Assembly: GCA_019914945.1 (NCBI GenBank)
Contig: CM034113.1
Location: 62,001-126,000, forward strand
DNA length: 64,000 nt
Direction of reading: 5' to 3'
Source: Typha latifolia
Taxonomy: Eukaryota > Streptophyta > Magnoliopsida > Poales > Typhaceae
Every line of letters starts with the position of its first letter. Within the stretch, counting starts at the first letter, position 1. Positions 24,656 through 36,500 of the stretch are shown here, in pieces. A program made the translations under genes and the position numbers. The notes below the pieces were generated by a model, which did not search any database, was not told the DNA's origin, and saw only the letters and a list, made by a program, of their open reading frames with translations.

Positions 24656-24780
24656 TTATTCTACTCATTAACTAGCCTTATATTAAATTATTCTACTCAT
24701 TAACTAGCCTTATATTAAATTATTCTACTCATTAACTAGCCTTATATTAAATTATTCTACTCATTAACTAGCCTTATATT
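24656..24780. repeat. 32-bp minisatellite, four copies
   Basis: Copies start at 24656, 24688, 24720 and 24752. The first three are complete and identical; the last stops after 29 bases. Perfect identity points to recent or ongoing array change. Confidence 0.93.
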
Positions 24781-25003
24781 TCTTACTCTCAAGAGTTTTC
24801 TCTACCACCATTTGGCAACGACATTCTTAGAACATCTATGTGAAATTAACTGTTGGCAATACTAAAGAAATTGTCACTTTCTTCCATTTTTGCATCGATA
24901 AGAGTAAATATTCAGATGATGATGACAGTTTCAAGTACCAATATTACTAACAACCACTCTAATAAATGCTACAGGTGGTAGCTAACTAATGCATTATTTT
25001 GAT

Positions 25004-25321
25004 GAGTTTTTCACCAAACTAGATCAGTTTTTTATTTTTATTTTTTATCGAAATGGACAGACTCTAAAATTTATTAGCTAAAGTTGTCTCATTCACTATA
25101 GCTCTAACGAAAATGCCGATCAATTTAGTATTTTTATCGCTAGATAATTTTAAAAAAAGCTAAGTTAAAAAGATTTAGCATTTTAGAGATAAAATATTGA
25201 TTAGTTCAGTATTTTTATTAGGACTATAATAAATTATACCTTATTTAATAATAATTTTGAAAGATAATTTATTTTTATAAAAAAAAAAATTAGAACAGGG
25301 TTAGTTTGGTAAAAAAAACTC
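25004..25321. mobile_element. MITE, copy 1 of a family with ~10-bp target duplication (Mutator-like)
   Basis: The left end GAGTTTTTCACCAAACTA is inverted at the right end (TAGTTTGGTAAAAAAAACTC). The flanks TTATTTTGAT (24994-25003) and TTATATTTAT (25322-25331) agree at 8 of 10 positions, as an aged target-site duplication would. The 318-bp interior is AT-rich and non-coding. A second element with the same termini lies at 29464-30077. Confidence 0.7.
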
Positions 25322-26877
25322 TTATATTTATTCCTTTCTCTTTCTCATGTTGACAGCAAATGTTCCAAATGCATGGCAGACGGCAGTACTATTTCCAAGA
25401 ACTAATCTCAAGTGCAAATATAATTGGAGAGCTTGGTTGGCACGTGATTGCTTCTAACGAGGGCGATTTTCTAATAAACATTAAAATATTTTAGAAAAAA
25501 AAATTATTTTAAAATTAGACTTAAATTTACTTCATCTTCAAATTAGACTGAAATTGTTATTTTGTTTTATCATTTTTATAAAATGTGATGGTACTCGCTC
25601 ACCGGAGTTAAAGTTAGAGAGAATTTGATACTCTTTCTATCACACATGAAATAATATCGACTAAATTTTAAATATATTAATATATAAAATATTTAATATT
25701 TAATTAGTATTATTTTAGAGGTATTAGAAAACTTATTAAATCCTTCACAACCTTGTCTTTAACGAGAATCTTCAAAATCAATTTTTAGTTTGATTAAATA
25801 TATTTAAAAAAATAACAGTTGCATTCTAGTCTAAATGATAGAGAATAAATTGTAAATAAAATTATAGGAGAGTAAAATAAATTTAGACTTAAACACGAGA
25901 GACTAAAATATAATTTTCCAAATATTTTATGAACCAAACTATTAAAATCCATATTATATATTACTTCTAAAAATAAATCCATGCATCAATATCTTCACCT
26001 CAAGTGGATTCAAAATAGTACATCCATATAGGTTAACATTTTTATTATCTTATCCAGTTTTGCATCCTATCTCCATGTATTCCTTCAAAACTATTTGTTC
26101 TTATATATATATATATATATATATATATAACTCCCTAGAATAAAATACTAAGAAGATTCCCAAACTCTAGTTATTTGACAAACCAAGTTGCAGATTGGCT
26201 GAATCCTAAATTCTTAAAATATTGGTAATCTGGTTAGTCTCTTTCGTTATGCAACCATGAAACACGATTGCTCTACTACCATACAAATTAACCCAATCGA
26301 CTAGTTATATACATATAGATATATAATAGCGGAATATATTTGATCTACTGCTCTAATTTGGTCTTGAGTGTAGTATTAACTCCAACTGAGAGAAATAAAT
26401 GTTGGGTATAAACTAGTCCTAAGATTTGTTGATGGGTCTATTCCATATGGTAATAAAGAGGTTAATTGTTTTTTATGATTTGATTTGCTTTGATTGGGCA
26501 TGACGTGTGGAATATAATCACTAACATAGTCGATATACATTTTCATTTTGAACCTCCGATTTGTAGTTTATAGTGGGATGTGTGTTAAATGAGCAACTTG
26601 GCCAATTTAGAGTCACATTAATATGCCACCAACTCTTTCATTTTCTAACCACACAACTGTGCCACTCCCCAGGCCCCAAACCCGAACAAACACCGTCACC
26701 AATCCGCCAGGAGATACGTAGAGATACATGTGACTTACGGGAAAGAGACACCGGGTGCGAATCTCGAGGCACTCCCTTGAGAATTCCGTTGAAATCGACG
26801 GCTGGAAACTATTGTAACGGTCTCAACTCCGAAAGGCAACTGCTGGTCAAGTCGACCGAACGCCAAGGTTTGCTTAA

Positions 26878-26885
26878 ACCTAACC
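26878..26885 (+). promoter_or_regulatory. MYB-recognition (AC-type) element upstream of chalcone synthase
   Basis: ACCTAACC, followed by GTC, about 185 bp upstream of the TATA box. R2R3-MYB activators of phenylpropanoid and flavonoid genes recognise this type of site. Binding is inferred from sequence alone. Confidence 0.5.
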
Positions 26886-26972
26886 GTCTTTAATATCCGT
26901 TACCAAACATGGCATGGCCGAGGTGAGATTACCGCGCACCCCCCCCGCAACTAACCGCTTCGGGAGGTTGCC

Positions 26973-26978
26973 CACGTG
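26973..26978 (+). promoter_or_regulatory. G-box 1 of the chalcone synthase promoter
   Basis: CACGTG within GCCCACGTGGC, 84 bp upstream of the TATA box. In known chalcone synthase promoters a G-box next to a MYB site forms the light-response unit bound by bZIP (HY5-type) and bHLH factors. Confidence 0.65.
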
Positions 26979-27018
26979 GCGGCGCATCTACCTCGCCTTG
27001 GCCCACTTTTCAGCGGCC

Positions 27019-27024
27019 CACGTG
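27019..27024 (+). promoter_or_regulatory. G-box 2 of the chalcone synthase promoter
   Basis: A second CACGTG within GCCCACGTGGT, 46 bp after the first and 38 bp before the TATA box. The two share GCCCACGTGG. Confidence 0.65.
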
Positions 27025-27061
27025 GTACCATATCCACCCGTCCATCCGACCTACTACTTTC

Positions 27062-27068
27062 TATAAAT
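27062..27068 (+). promoter_or_regulatory. TATA box of the chalcone synthase gene
   Basis: TATAAAT, 130 bp upstream of the ATG, implying a 5' UTR of roughly 100 bases. Confidence 0.75.
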
Positions 27069-27197
27069 TGCAAACGACGGTTCTTCCTAAATCCTCACCT
27101 CCACTCTACCGACTGCTATCAAAAGTTTCCTGAGCTTCTCCTCCTTACACCTTAGCGACCTTCTTCTCCATTCCGGGTTAACCCAAGGTAGACGGAG

Positions 27198-28995
27198 ATG
27201 GCTCGGGTGGAGGAGATCAGGTCCATGCAACGTGCCCAAGGTCCGGCCACCGTGCTCGCCATCGGCACGGCCACGCCCAACAACTGCTTGTACCAAGCCG
27301 ACTACCCGGACTACTACTTCCGCATCACCAACAGCGAGCACCTCACCGACCTCAAGGAAAAGTTCAAGAGGATGTGTTAGTATTATTTTACTCTTCTTCT
27401 TCTTCTCCTTTCAGACTTATTTCGCTTTGCTTCAGATAATGCTAAGTTGACATGTGTGCAAGAAGCGTGTGTGTTAATTACTTCAGCAGTTTTTTTTTTT
27501 AAAGTTCGTCCTCTAGAAGTCATTCACTCATTCATCCAAGAAGTGTGCTCGTCTTTTTATTTTATTATTATTTACAAATAGCTTCTCCAACTAACAAACT
27601 GAGAGAATTAAGTATAATTATATTCCATGGCGATCGAACTTGTCGCTAACTACTTGGCATTAATATTCGTGCGCGGCGTGTGCGTGATCTTGATGGATGG
27701 ATTGCAGGTGACAAGTCGATGATCAAGAAGCGATACATGCACCTGACAGAGGAGTTCCTGAAGGAGAACAAAGGCATGTGCGCGTACATGGCGCCGTCCC
27801 TGGACGCGCGGCAAGACGTGGTGGTGGTGGAGGTTCCGAAGCTGGGGAAGGAGGCGGCGGTGAAGGCGATAAAGGAGTGGGGGCAGCCCAAGTCCAAGAT
27901 CACCCACCTCGTTTTCTGCACCACATCCGGCGTCGACATGCCCGGCGCCGACTACCAGCTCACGAAACTGCTCGGCCTCCGCCCGTCCGTGAACCGCCTC
28001 ATGATGTACCAGCAGGGGTGCTTCGCCGGCGGGACGGTGCTCCGGGTGGCGAAGGACCTCGCGGAGAACAATCGCGGGGCGAGGGTGCTGGTGGTTTGCT
28101 CGGAGATCACGGCGGTCACCTTCCGGGGCCCGTCGGAGTCGCACCTTGATTCTTTGGTTGGTCAGGCGCTATTTGGTGATGGCGCTGCTGCGGTTATTAT
28201 TGGAGCGGATCCTAATCTTGATATCGAGCGCCCGCTCTATGAGCTTGTGTCGGCCAGCCAGACTATACTGCCGGACTCCGAGGGTGCCATTGATGGACAC
28301 CTCCGTGAGGTAACCAACTATGACTCACTATCACTTCATTTGCATCTTTCAGTAATATTATAAGTTAAATTTTAAATAATAGGGCATTTTCAAATTACAC
28401 ACTATATTACATAACAACCTTTTTATTTGACACCATGTACTCTTGCCCTTCCCTTTTTCTTCTTCTTTATTACAAAATCTAAACTTTTGTTTTTTTGTTT
28501 TTTGTTTTTACCCCAAATTACAAATAATGCAAAAGAAGAGGGTGTCAAGGGCAAAATTACAAAAGAAAATGGTTATAATTAATTATATGTATACATGCGC
28601 AGGTGGGTCTGACGTTCCACCTGCTGAAAGACGTGCCGGGGCTGATCTCGAAGAACATCGAGAAGAGCTTGGTGGAAGCCTTCACTCCTCTCGGCATAGA
28701 CGACTGGAACTCCATCTTCTGGATAGCCCACCCCGGTGGCCCGGCCATCCTGGACCAGGTGGAGGCCAAACTGGCCCTCCACAAGGACAAGATGAGCGCC
28801 ACCCGCCACGTCCTCAGCGAGTACGGCAACATGTCCAGCGCCTGCGTCCTCTTCATCCTCGACGAGATGCGCAGGCGCTCCGCTGAGGAAGGCAAGCCCA
28901 CTACCGGAGAAGGCTTGGAGTGGGGGGTCCTCTTCGGCTTCGGCCCGGGACTCACCGTCGAAACCGTCGTCTTACACAGCCTCCCTATCAATTAA
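27198..28995 (+). CDS. CHS: Chalcone synthase with two introns
   Basis: Exons 27198-27375, 27708-28309 and 28603-28995 give 390 residues, normal for the family. All key residues fall at the standard numbering: Cys164 (QQGCFAGG), Thr194 and Thr197, Phe215, Gly256, Phe265, His303 (IAHPGGPA), Asn336 and Ser338, plus the GFGPGLTVE signature. Reaction: one p-coumaroyl-CoA plus three malonyl-CoA give naringenin chalcone, the entry step of flavonoid synthesis, in the cytosol on the ER face. Intron 1 splits the Cys60 codon as T|GT, the position conserved across the family. Intron 2 (28310-28602), between Glu260 and Val261, is additional. Reading through it meets a stop (TAA) after about 17 codons, so it must be spliced. 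Expression is probably light- and MYB-controlled (two G-boxes, AC element). A stilbene synthase is less likely because the sequence follows monocot CHS throughout. Confidence 0.95.
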
Positions 28996-29463
28996 TTAAT
29001 TAATTAATCAATCAGTCAATCAATTATTACTGTCGACTGCGATCTGTCGATCGATCTTTTACTTATTATATGCTTGCGGAGTTGGTTAGAGTGATGATGT
29101 AGTCACTAGTAAGTGCTGCATCTACTGTTCAATAAGATATATGTTGTTGTTTTGCCTCTCAAAACTTAATTTAGTTATCGGTAATTGATGCTTGTGGCCG
29201 TCGCTGTTGGATAGTTGGTTGCATGGTTGAGACTGCATTTGTTTCACTGTGGGGCTACTGCTCTGCTACCTACTTCATTATGGAGCAATGCGTAGGAATC
29301 TTCCGTGTAATCAATGCCATTCTACAGCGCATACGGAGAAAAAGTGAAAAAGGAGACGAGAAAAAATAAAAATAAAAATTTGTTGAATGGATGTATATAT
29401 ATAAGAATATCTCGCACGTGATAGTTTTCTTCTTTGATCTAAAAAGAGACGCGAAACATTAAC

Positions 29464-29505
29464 GAGTTTTTGACCAAATAACCTGCACCCTAAATTTAAT
29501 ACAAA

Positions 29506-29560
<55 letters not shown>

Positions 29561-30077
29561 ACTGTTATCTTAAATAAAATGTTAAAACTGTTATGCATTT
29601 TCTACTGTGCCTAGATCAGTATTTTACTAAAAAAAATACATAAAACACTAAAAAATTAAACATTTTATTATTAAAAATACTAAAGATAAAATCTTACGAT
29701 GTTATAATTTTATGTTCAGTTATCTATTTTAATCATAAAATATATCGTTTTTAAGACATAAAATAGTTATATAACTTGGAATAACATAATAATTCCTTAA
29801 AATTAACTGCACTTAGAATTGTAAAAAAAAAGACTATAGCTCCTCCAAATTTTTAATAATATATTTTAAATTTTTTTTATATAAAATGTTTAACTCTTAG
29901 CGTTTTCTAAACATAAAACTCTGAAAAATTAAATATTTTATAAAATAAAATTTTCGACGTTTTTATTTAAAGATACAGAGGAGACGGTACCAAAAATCTA
30001 TTTTAATATTAAATTTGAGAAATAATTTATTTAGACAAATAGAATATAAAAGACGGGTAGTTTGGTCAAAAAAACTC
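29464..30077. mobile_element. MITE, copy 2 of the same family as 25004-25321
   Basis: The left end GAGTTTTTGACCAAATAACC is inverted at the right end (TAGTTTGGTCAAAAAAACTC). The flanks AAACATTAAC (29454-29463) and AAAACATTTAAC (30078-30089) look like a decayed target duplication. Its interior is longer than copy 1, partly through a (TA)n tract at about 29511-29556. Confidence 0.62.
29511..29556. repeat. (TA)n microsatellite inside the MITE
   Basis: About 23 TA units near the left end of the 614-bp element. Confidence 0.9.
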
Positions 30078-30527
30078 AAAACATTTAACGGATGACGGCT
30101 GCACTACCTCGGAAGTCAAGACTCCTGTCAATTGCCGTGCACACTTTCAAGCGAAGAAAGTAGTAAAGTATTTCCAATGCGCAAGAGTTTCTTCGCTCTC
30201 CCCCCACTCCATCTCAGTTCCCCCATCCGCATATAAAATTTTCTAAGCAGTAGATCGATCCACCGTTCATTCCTTTCAACTCCAAGCCATCTCTCCATCC
30301 ACAGGTTACGATTCACGTACAAATTTATGAACGGACTTTCTTTTTTAGCTAATAAACTTCAAATAAAAATATTAAAATAACTCTTTGGTAGCCGTCAACG
30401 TCAACTCCCGCCTCCACCTACACTTCTCTCCATTCGTTCTTCTTCTTCTTCGAAACTCCATTTCGTCATGGTTCCGAGAATTCACTAGAAATTAAGATTA
30501 GGGTTAGGGGATTATCCCAGCTCGGAG

Positions 30528-33500
30528 ATGGGATTAGGGCTAGGGTTAAGGTTATGGTTTCTTCTCGTCGCCTTCTATCCTCTTGGATTGGAATCCTCGT
30601 GCCGCCGTGGATGCGACCTCGCGATCGGATCATACTACGTCTCTGCAGGCCTCTATCTCAACCTCACCTACATAGGCTACCTCTTCAACCAAACTTACCA
30701 GGAGGTCTTCGCATACAACCACAACCTCTCCACCGCCGACAGCCTCCCCGTCGACATCCGCGTCAACGTCTCATTCCCCTGCGATTGCCTCGGGGACGGC
30801 GCTTTCCTCGGCCGCACCTTCTCCTACCGGACCATATCCGGCGACACATACACCGGGATCGCCTCCACTGTCTACGCTAACCTCACCACCGTGGCCGCCC
30901 TCACCGCGGACAACTCCTACCAGGCGAATCGGATCTCTGCTGGTTCCGATGTCAATGTGACGGTAAATTGCTCCTGTGGGAATCCGGATGTGTCAAGGGA
31001 TTACGGCTTGTTCGTGACTTACCCGCTTCGCGCAGGGGAGAGCTTGGGTTCGGTGGCAGCGGAGTATGGGTTCTCATCGCAGAAGGATCTGCTGCAGAGT
31101 TATAACCCCGGTTTGGATTTTAGCGTAGGGAAGGGGATAGTCTTCGTGCCCACGAAAGGTGAAGTATTTCACGAAAATTTTGTGTTATTATAGTGAAGAT
31201 GAGAATTTTCCTACTAGTTTAATTCGTAAGCCAGACATTTCAGGGCTAAATTACTGTTTTCTGATAATTCAGTACTATTCTACTATGACTAACTTCTAGG
31301 AAGAGGCAAATGGAAGATAAAACAGAGGTGGAAGAATAAGAAGCTTTTTTGTAAATAGAAGGATAATTTAAACGGGATTGGTGTTACTCTAATTGGTAAT
31401 GCAGTAACTGGTGGATTGATAGACCTTGCTTATTATCCTACCTAATTTTAAACCGATGCAAGCATCCAATTTTATTTTGCATATTTATCTTTGTGCATCA
31501 GTGGACATTGCTAATAATGTTTCATATCTTGTTGCAGATCTAACTGGAAGCTATCGCCCTCTTCCGCCCAGGTAACAGATCTTGGGTTTATATGCAAAGC
31601 TCACTTGAATCTATGTCAAACAATCTTTTCACTAGATAGATTTTCCATGATATTTTCCTTTTGTTTTCTTTTTTGCAGCAAAAGCGGTTGGTCTTCTTTT
31701 TGCCAAATCTGTCAATGATGATTTTGAGTGGTTGTTGATTACAAAGTCAGATAAAGCAAGGCATAGATGAATGTTAAGAAGATATGATTTGAGAGTTGGA
31801 ACTCATGGTTTTGACACTGATATCTTCCAGGGCTTTCAGGAGCAGCCATAGCTGGAATATCAATAGCTGTATTGCTTGCTCTGCTATTACTGGGCATCTA
31901 CATGTATTTTGGACATTTTAGGAGAAAGAAGAGGGAGAAATTGTCACTGCTTCCATCGAATTATGAAGTCAACTCAAATGTAGAGAGATTTGGTAATTCA
32001 TCAGCGAACTAATTTTGTTGTTTGACTTTGAATCTTGCTATCTTGTCTAACCAAGCTCACTTTTGGTTATTTCACCTGTGTTCTTGCATTCCAATTTTTC
32101 AAGTCAACCAGATCTGGCACTTCATTTGTTTGTAGTTTCATTAGTCTCAACTCCTATATTATGTGACGTGCTAATTAAGCGTTCATATCAACATGCTAAT
32201 GAATAAAACTAGGATATTCTATGAAGACTGCATTCTCATTCTGTATGGAACTAAAATGAGCAAATGACAGTTTAAGTGTAGCATGGAGGTCTGAAGAGAA
32301 ATTGTTTAAATGAAAAGGTAAAAGGCTGCATTGATTTTAGCTGAACATGATCCTACTCCTACATATTTATTTTCGGATCTCTAGGCTAGTTACATAGTTA
32401 ATTTTTGACACTTCCTCTGTTAATCTTCTTGTTAAAGTCTGACTCGTTGCTTGTCTCACATAGTGATGTGCTTGCTTCATGTAGAAGCTCAGGCTAGGAA
32501 CTGCTCTGATGGCAGAAGTGGTGCATCTAGAACCTCTTTATAAGAGGTACATATATATTAATTTGAAATTGAATACTAGGAGAGAAGCTAAAAAGAAAAA
32601 AAAAAGCATCTTACAACTTATAGAAAAGAAGAAACTGAGATTTTCCAACTCAGATTATAGAATTATGCAAAAGAAAACAGAAGAGTTTTTTTGGCGGGGG
32701 GAGGAAATCTAGTTGCATTTGTAGTTGCTTGCATCCTAGACTATTCCCAGCTTTAAGTTGTTTTATGTTACTGCAACATGTTGCACTAATAAGTACTTGT
32801 GCCATTCAAGTGGTAAGAAATAAGGTTAAATTGTAGTTTGCTTCTTGTCATTGTTGAATAAATCATCTCTCCAAGTTTACATTGTTGTTTCAGTTCATGA
32901 CATTATTCTTACAGCAGGTCTGCTTTTGCTGATAACTGTTTTATTTACAGTGTAGCAATTCTTTTAAAGATCCTGATCTATTTCTTCCTATATAGCCGAT
33001 ACAATGGTGCCGGATAGAACTACAGGGTTAACTCCTGGAATTGGCGGTGCATCACAGCGAGATGGTCTTGTTGCTGAAAAGTCAGTAGAGTTCAGTTATG
33101 AAGAGCTTACTAAGGCTACAAATGATTTTAGTATGCTTAACAAGATAGGTGAAGGTGGTTTTGGAGCTGTTTATTATGCTGAACTAAGAGGAGAGGTTGG
33201 TTAAACTGTCAATGTGATAAATGTCCTTTTTGTTTGTCATATAATATGTGATGGATAGCTCGAATGTACTCCAATGTTTTAAAAAGCGGCCACGGTTTGC
33301 GGGCGGTCACCCCACTGCATAGCGCTCAGGCACCTTTCATGTGTTCCAAGTTCTAACAGGAAAATACTTTTCAAATTAAATGCAAATTCAAAATAGTTAA
33401 ATGCATTAACATGATCTTAATCATTCAGAAATATCATTAAGATATCACAAAGTAAAGCACAAAATGCACAAGGTATTCATTAAGGAACTAAAAGAGATCC

Positions 33501-36500
33501 ACATTTCTCACAGATAATGCCTACACTTGCAGCATCAAATCATCATGCTGACAATGGATATGAAAAAAAAATAGCAATAGTGGACAATATGAGAAGAGAA
33601 GATGATAGACAAACTGTGGCAAGAACTATATTATCTACACAGTGCCAATTCACTGACATTCAGAAGTTGCAGTAGTGCATTACAGCTTCTAGGCTTTTGG
33701 CAAGTAAGACATATAGTGGGTGTAATCTTTCTGTTGAACATTCCAAACTAAAGTAACAAGACTTGCAGGAAGAGAATACCAACAAGGTCACAGGCTCACA
33801 GTATGAATTCATATGATATTTTTATTTGAAAAGGATACCAACTTCCTTTATATTGTCATTGTCTTTTTGATTGAATGTGATTGAAGGAACATAGTGGAAC
33901 ACAAAAGATCGTGGCGTATGATAGGAACCAAATGCCCTAGGCAACGTAAACAGACCATGCAAATGCATAATCATAAAGGGGGAGCCTACATGCTGTTATC
34001 ATCTTTAATCCTTTCTAGAATTCTTAGTATTTGTACTTTGTAGTCCTTAACCTTTCTGCTTCTCTTTTCTTACAGAGAGCTGCGATAAAAAACGTTTCTA
34101 GAATTCTTAGTACTGGTACTTTGTAGTCCTTAACCTTTTTGCTTATCTTTTCTTTCAGAGAGCTGCGATCAAGAAAATGAAGGCACAATCATCTAGAGAA
34201 TTTCTTGCCGAACTGAAAGTTCTGACTCGTGTTCACCACTCAAATTTGGTACGTTGCATTTTTTTTTTTGCACAGTACAATGTATTTATGTTAGATGGCA
34301 GAAGCCGCAGAACTTGGAAATTCACTTGTTCCTTCTCAAGTTGAACAAATTCTGGTTTTCTGGAAGTTCTCAGCATGGGATTATTGTAAAGAGATTCTTA
34401 ATTGTGCTATTGTCTTTTAAGCCCTTTTTACCCTGTACTTGGCTTTCTCTTGGTTTGTGTAGAAGGACCTAGGAACTGCATGCGATAATGGATGAAACTG
34501 TCATGTCCCTTGATAGTATTTTATAAGCATGAACTTTCTTAGTTTCTTCAAGTCAATGATGTGTGAAATGCAATGCTGCATAAATTGCATGAAGCAAGTG
34601 CCTCTAGGTGTAGTGCTCTCCAACAGAGAAGAATGTGTAAATAAAGAAATTTTTGGGTAAGTAAAGGAGTATCTTATGTATATCCTCTGGTATACTGAAT
34701 GTCATATTTGATATGGTTTTTGATACATTCATGGCTAGAATGTAGAGTATGTCAGTTCAAGAAAAGAGGTGAAAAATAAAGAACTTTAATACTCCATGTT
34801 CATCTAAGTGGCATTGGATATTAGCTTTAACAATCAGGCATGTAATTATCCAGCTTCATGTACATAATCAGGTAAGTAATTTAAGTTCATAATTTTATGT
34901 TCTTTCTTTATATCAAACTTTGACACTAATCCAATACTCCATATGGTTCAATTTCTTTGGACATTTTGTCTATAATAATTCTGATTTATTTAATATGTGT
35001 ATGTGATTCAGTTGATTCTGAATACTTCTTTCTCAAATATTGCTGAATGCTGATAACAGTCCAGTGCAGGTGCGCTTACTTGGCTATTGCATTGAGGATT
35101 CATTGTTTCTTGTTTATGAATATATTGACAATGGTGATTTGAGCCATCATTTGCGTGGATCAGGTAAAAACACTGGTTGCACATAGCAAGTAATCTCAAG
35201 TGTAAAGATTTTTTTTAAGGTTAAATCTATTGTTTTAGATTATAAAACTCTTCTTATGTATTTCCTTTTAGGTAAGGATCCACTGCCATGGTCAACTAGG
35301 ATGCAGATTGCACTCGACTCTGCGAGGGGCTTAGAATATATCCACGAGCATACAGTTCCAGTTTATATACATCGTGATATCAAATCGGCAAATATTTTGA
35401 TAGACAAAAATTTCCGTGGAAAGGTTGTCATAGTTGTTGTTTCCCAATATTACCGCAATATGCATCCTACCTAATAATATAACTATGACCACCATGCAGG
35501 TTGCAGATTTTGGATTAACAAAACTTACTGAAGTTGGAAATATGACCATCCAAACTCGTCTAGTTGGAACTTTTGGTTACATGCCTCCAGAGTATGCATT
35601 ATGCAATTGTTGCCTCATACTAAATAACCAAATGTGTTCAGTTATATCATTTTGCATGCTGCACACATGCAATTGATACTTATTTCAGTTAGATTCGTTG
35701 TTGAACTTTTCTACTGTGTATATCATTTTGCATGCTGAACGCATGCTATTGATACTCATTTCAATTAGATTCGTTGTTGACCCTTTCTACATGATATTAA
35801 TGGGGTTCTTTAGATTTGCACTACCTTAGAGAATTTTGTCTTTTTTGATGATTGGATTGCCTTTAAGGCTTTAACTTAGCCTCTCTAGGGAATTCTTTGA
35901 TTACCATTCAGAGTTAGGTCTTGTCAACAAAGTTTTGGGTAAATTAGATGTTCAGAGAAAAAGGATATTTTGTGTTACTCTTTTCCTATAAGCCTCATCA
36001 TTTTCAGCAGGGTATGCAAGATTTCTTTTTTTTTTCTTGGTTCCCATCATGGTGTAAAATGAACTTTAGTCTAGGTAACAGCAATGGTTCAGTCTTGGAT
36101 GACCATTTGTATGACTAAGGTGCATATTTATTTCTGTTTTTGTGCCAAATATGAGTTACAATCTTGGAAACGTCTAAGAAGTTTTCCTGCTGTAACTATT
36201 GAATACTGAAAAGTATTTCTTTTGCATGACAACTTTAGGTATGCTATTGGTGATGTATCTCCAAAGGTTGATGTCTATGCATTTGGTGTTGTCCTTTATG
36301 AAATTATATCAGCTAAAGAAGCTGTAATCAAGAGCGGTGCTGTTACTGAATCAAAAGGATTGGTTAGCCTGGTTAGTTTCTCTTACCTTATTTAACTTGT
36401 ATTGCTAGCTTTTGTCTTGCTGCTTTCACTTCCTAGGTACTCAATCAGAGTATCTTCCAGTTTCAATAACTATATTAGCAACCTGGTCGTAGGATCATAT

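Larger units (their letters stand above)
24090..26872. other. Intergenic region downstream of HISN2 and upstream of the chalcone synthase promoter
   Basis: AT-rich. It holds the HISN2 3' UTR, a 32-bp minisatellite (24656-24780), a 318-bp MITE (25004-25321), (TA)n at about 26103-26129 and no convincing gene. Base composition turns GC-rich from about 26630, where the chalcone synthase promoter begins. Confidence 0.6.
28996..30527. other. Intergenic region between chalcone synthase and the LysM kinase
   Basis: Contains the chalcone synthase 3' UTR (a TAAT-rich stretch directly follows the stop) and a 614-bp MITE with a (TA)n expansion. A CT-rich 5' leader of the kinase gene begins near 30400. 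No other gene is seen. Confidence 0.6.

Noticed and set aside
27650..28144. Minus-strand 164-codon frame over chalcone synthase exon 2
   Set aside because: It is a shadow of the GC-rich CHS codons; the plus-strand frame has all catalytic residues.
33275..33960. Possible transposon in LysM kinase intron 5 (AAAAAGCGGCCACGG to GCCCTAGGC)
   Set aside because: The text looks repeat-like, but I could not define inverted ends or a target duplication, so it is not listed as an element.
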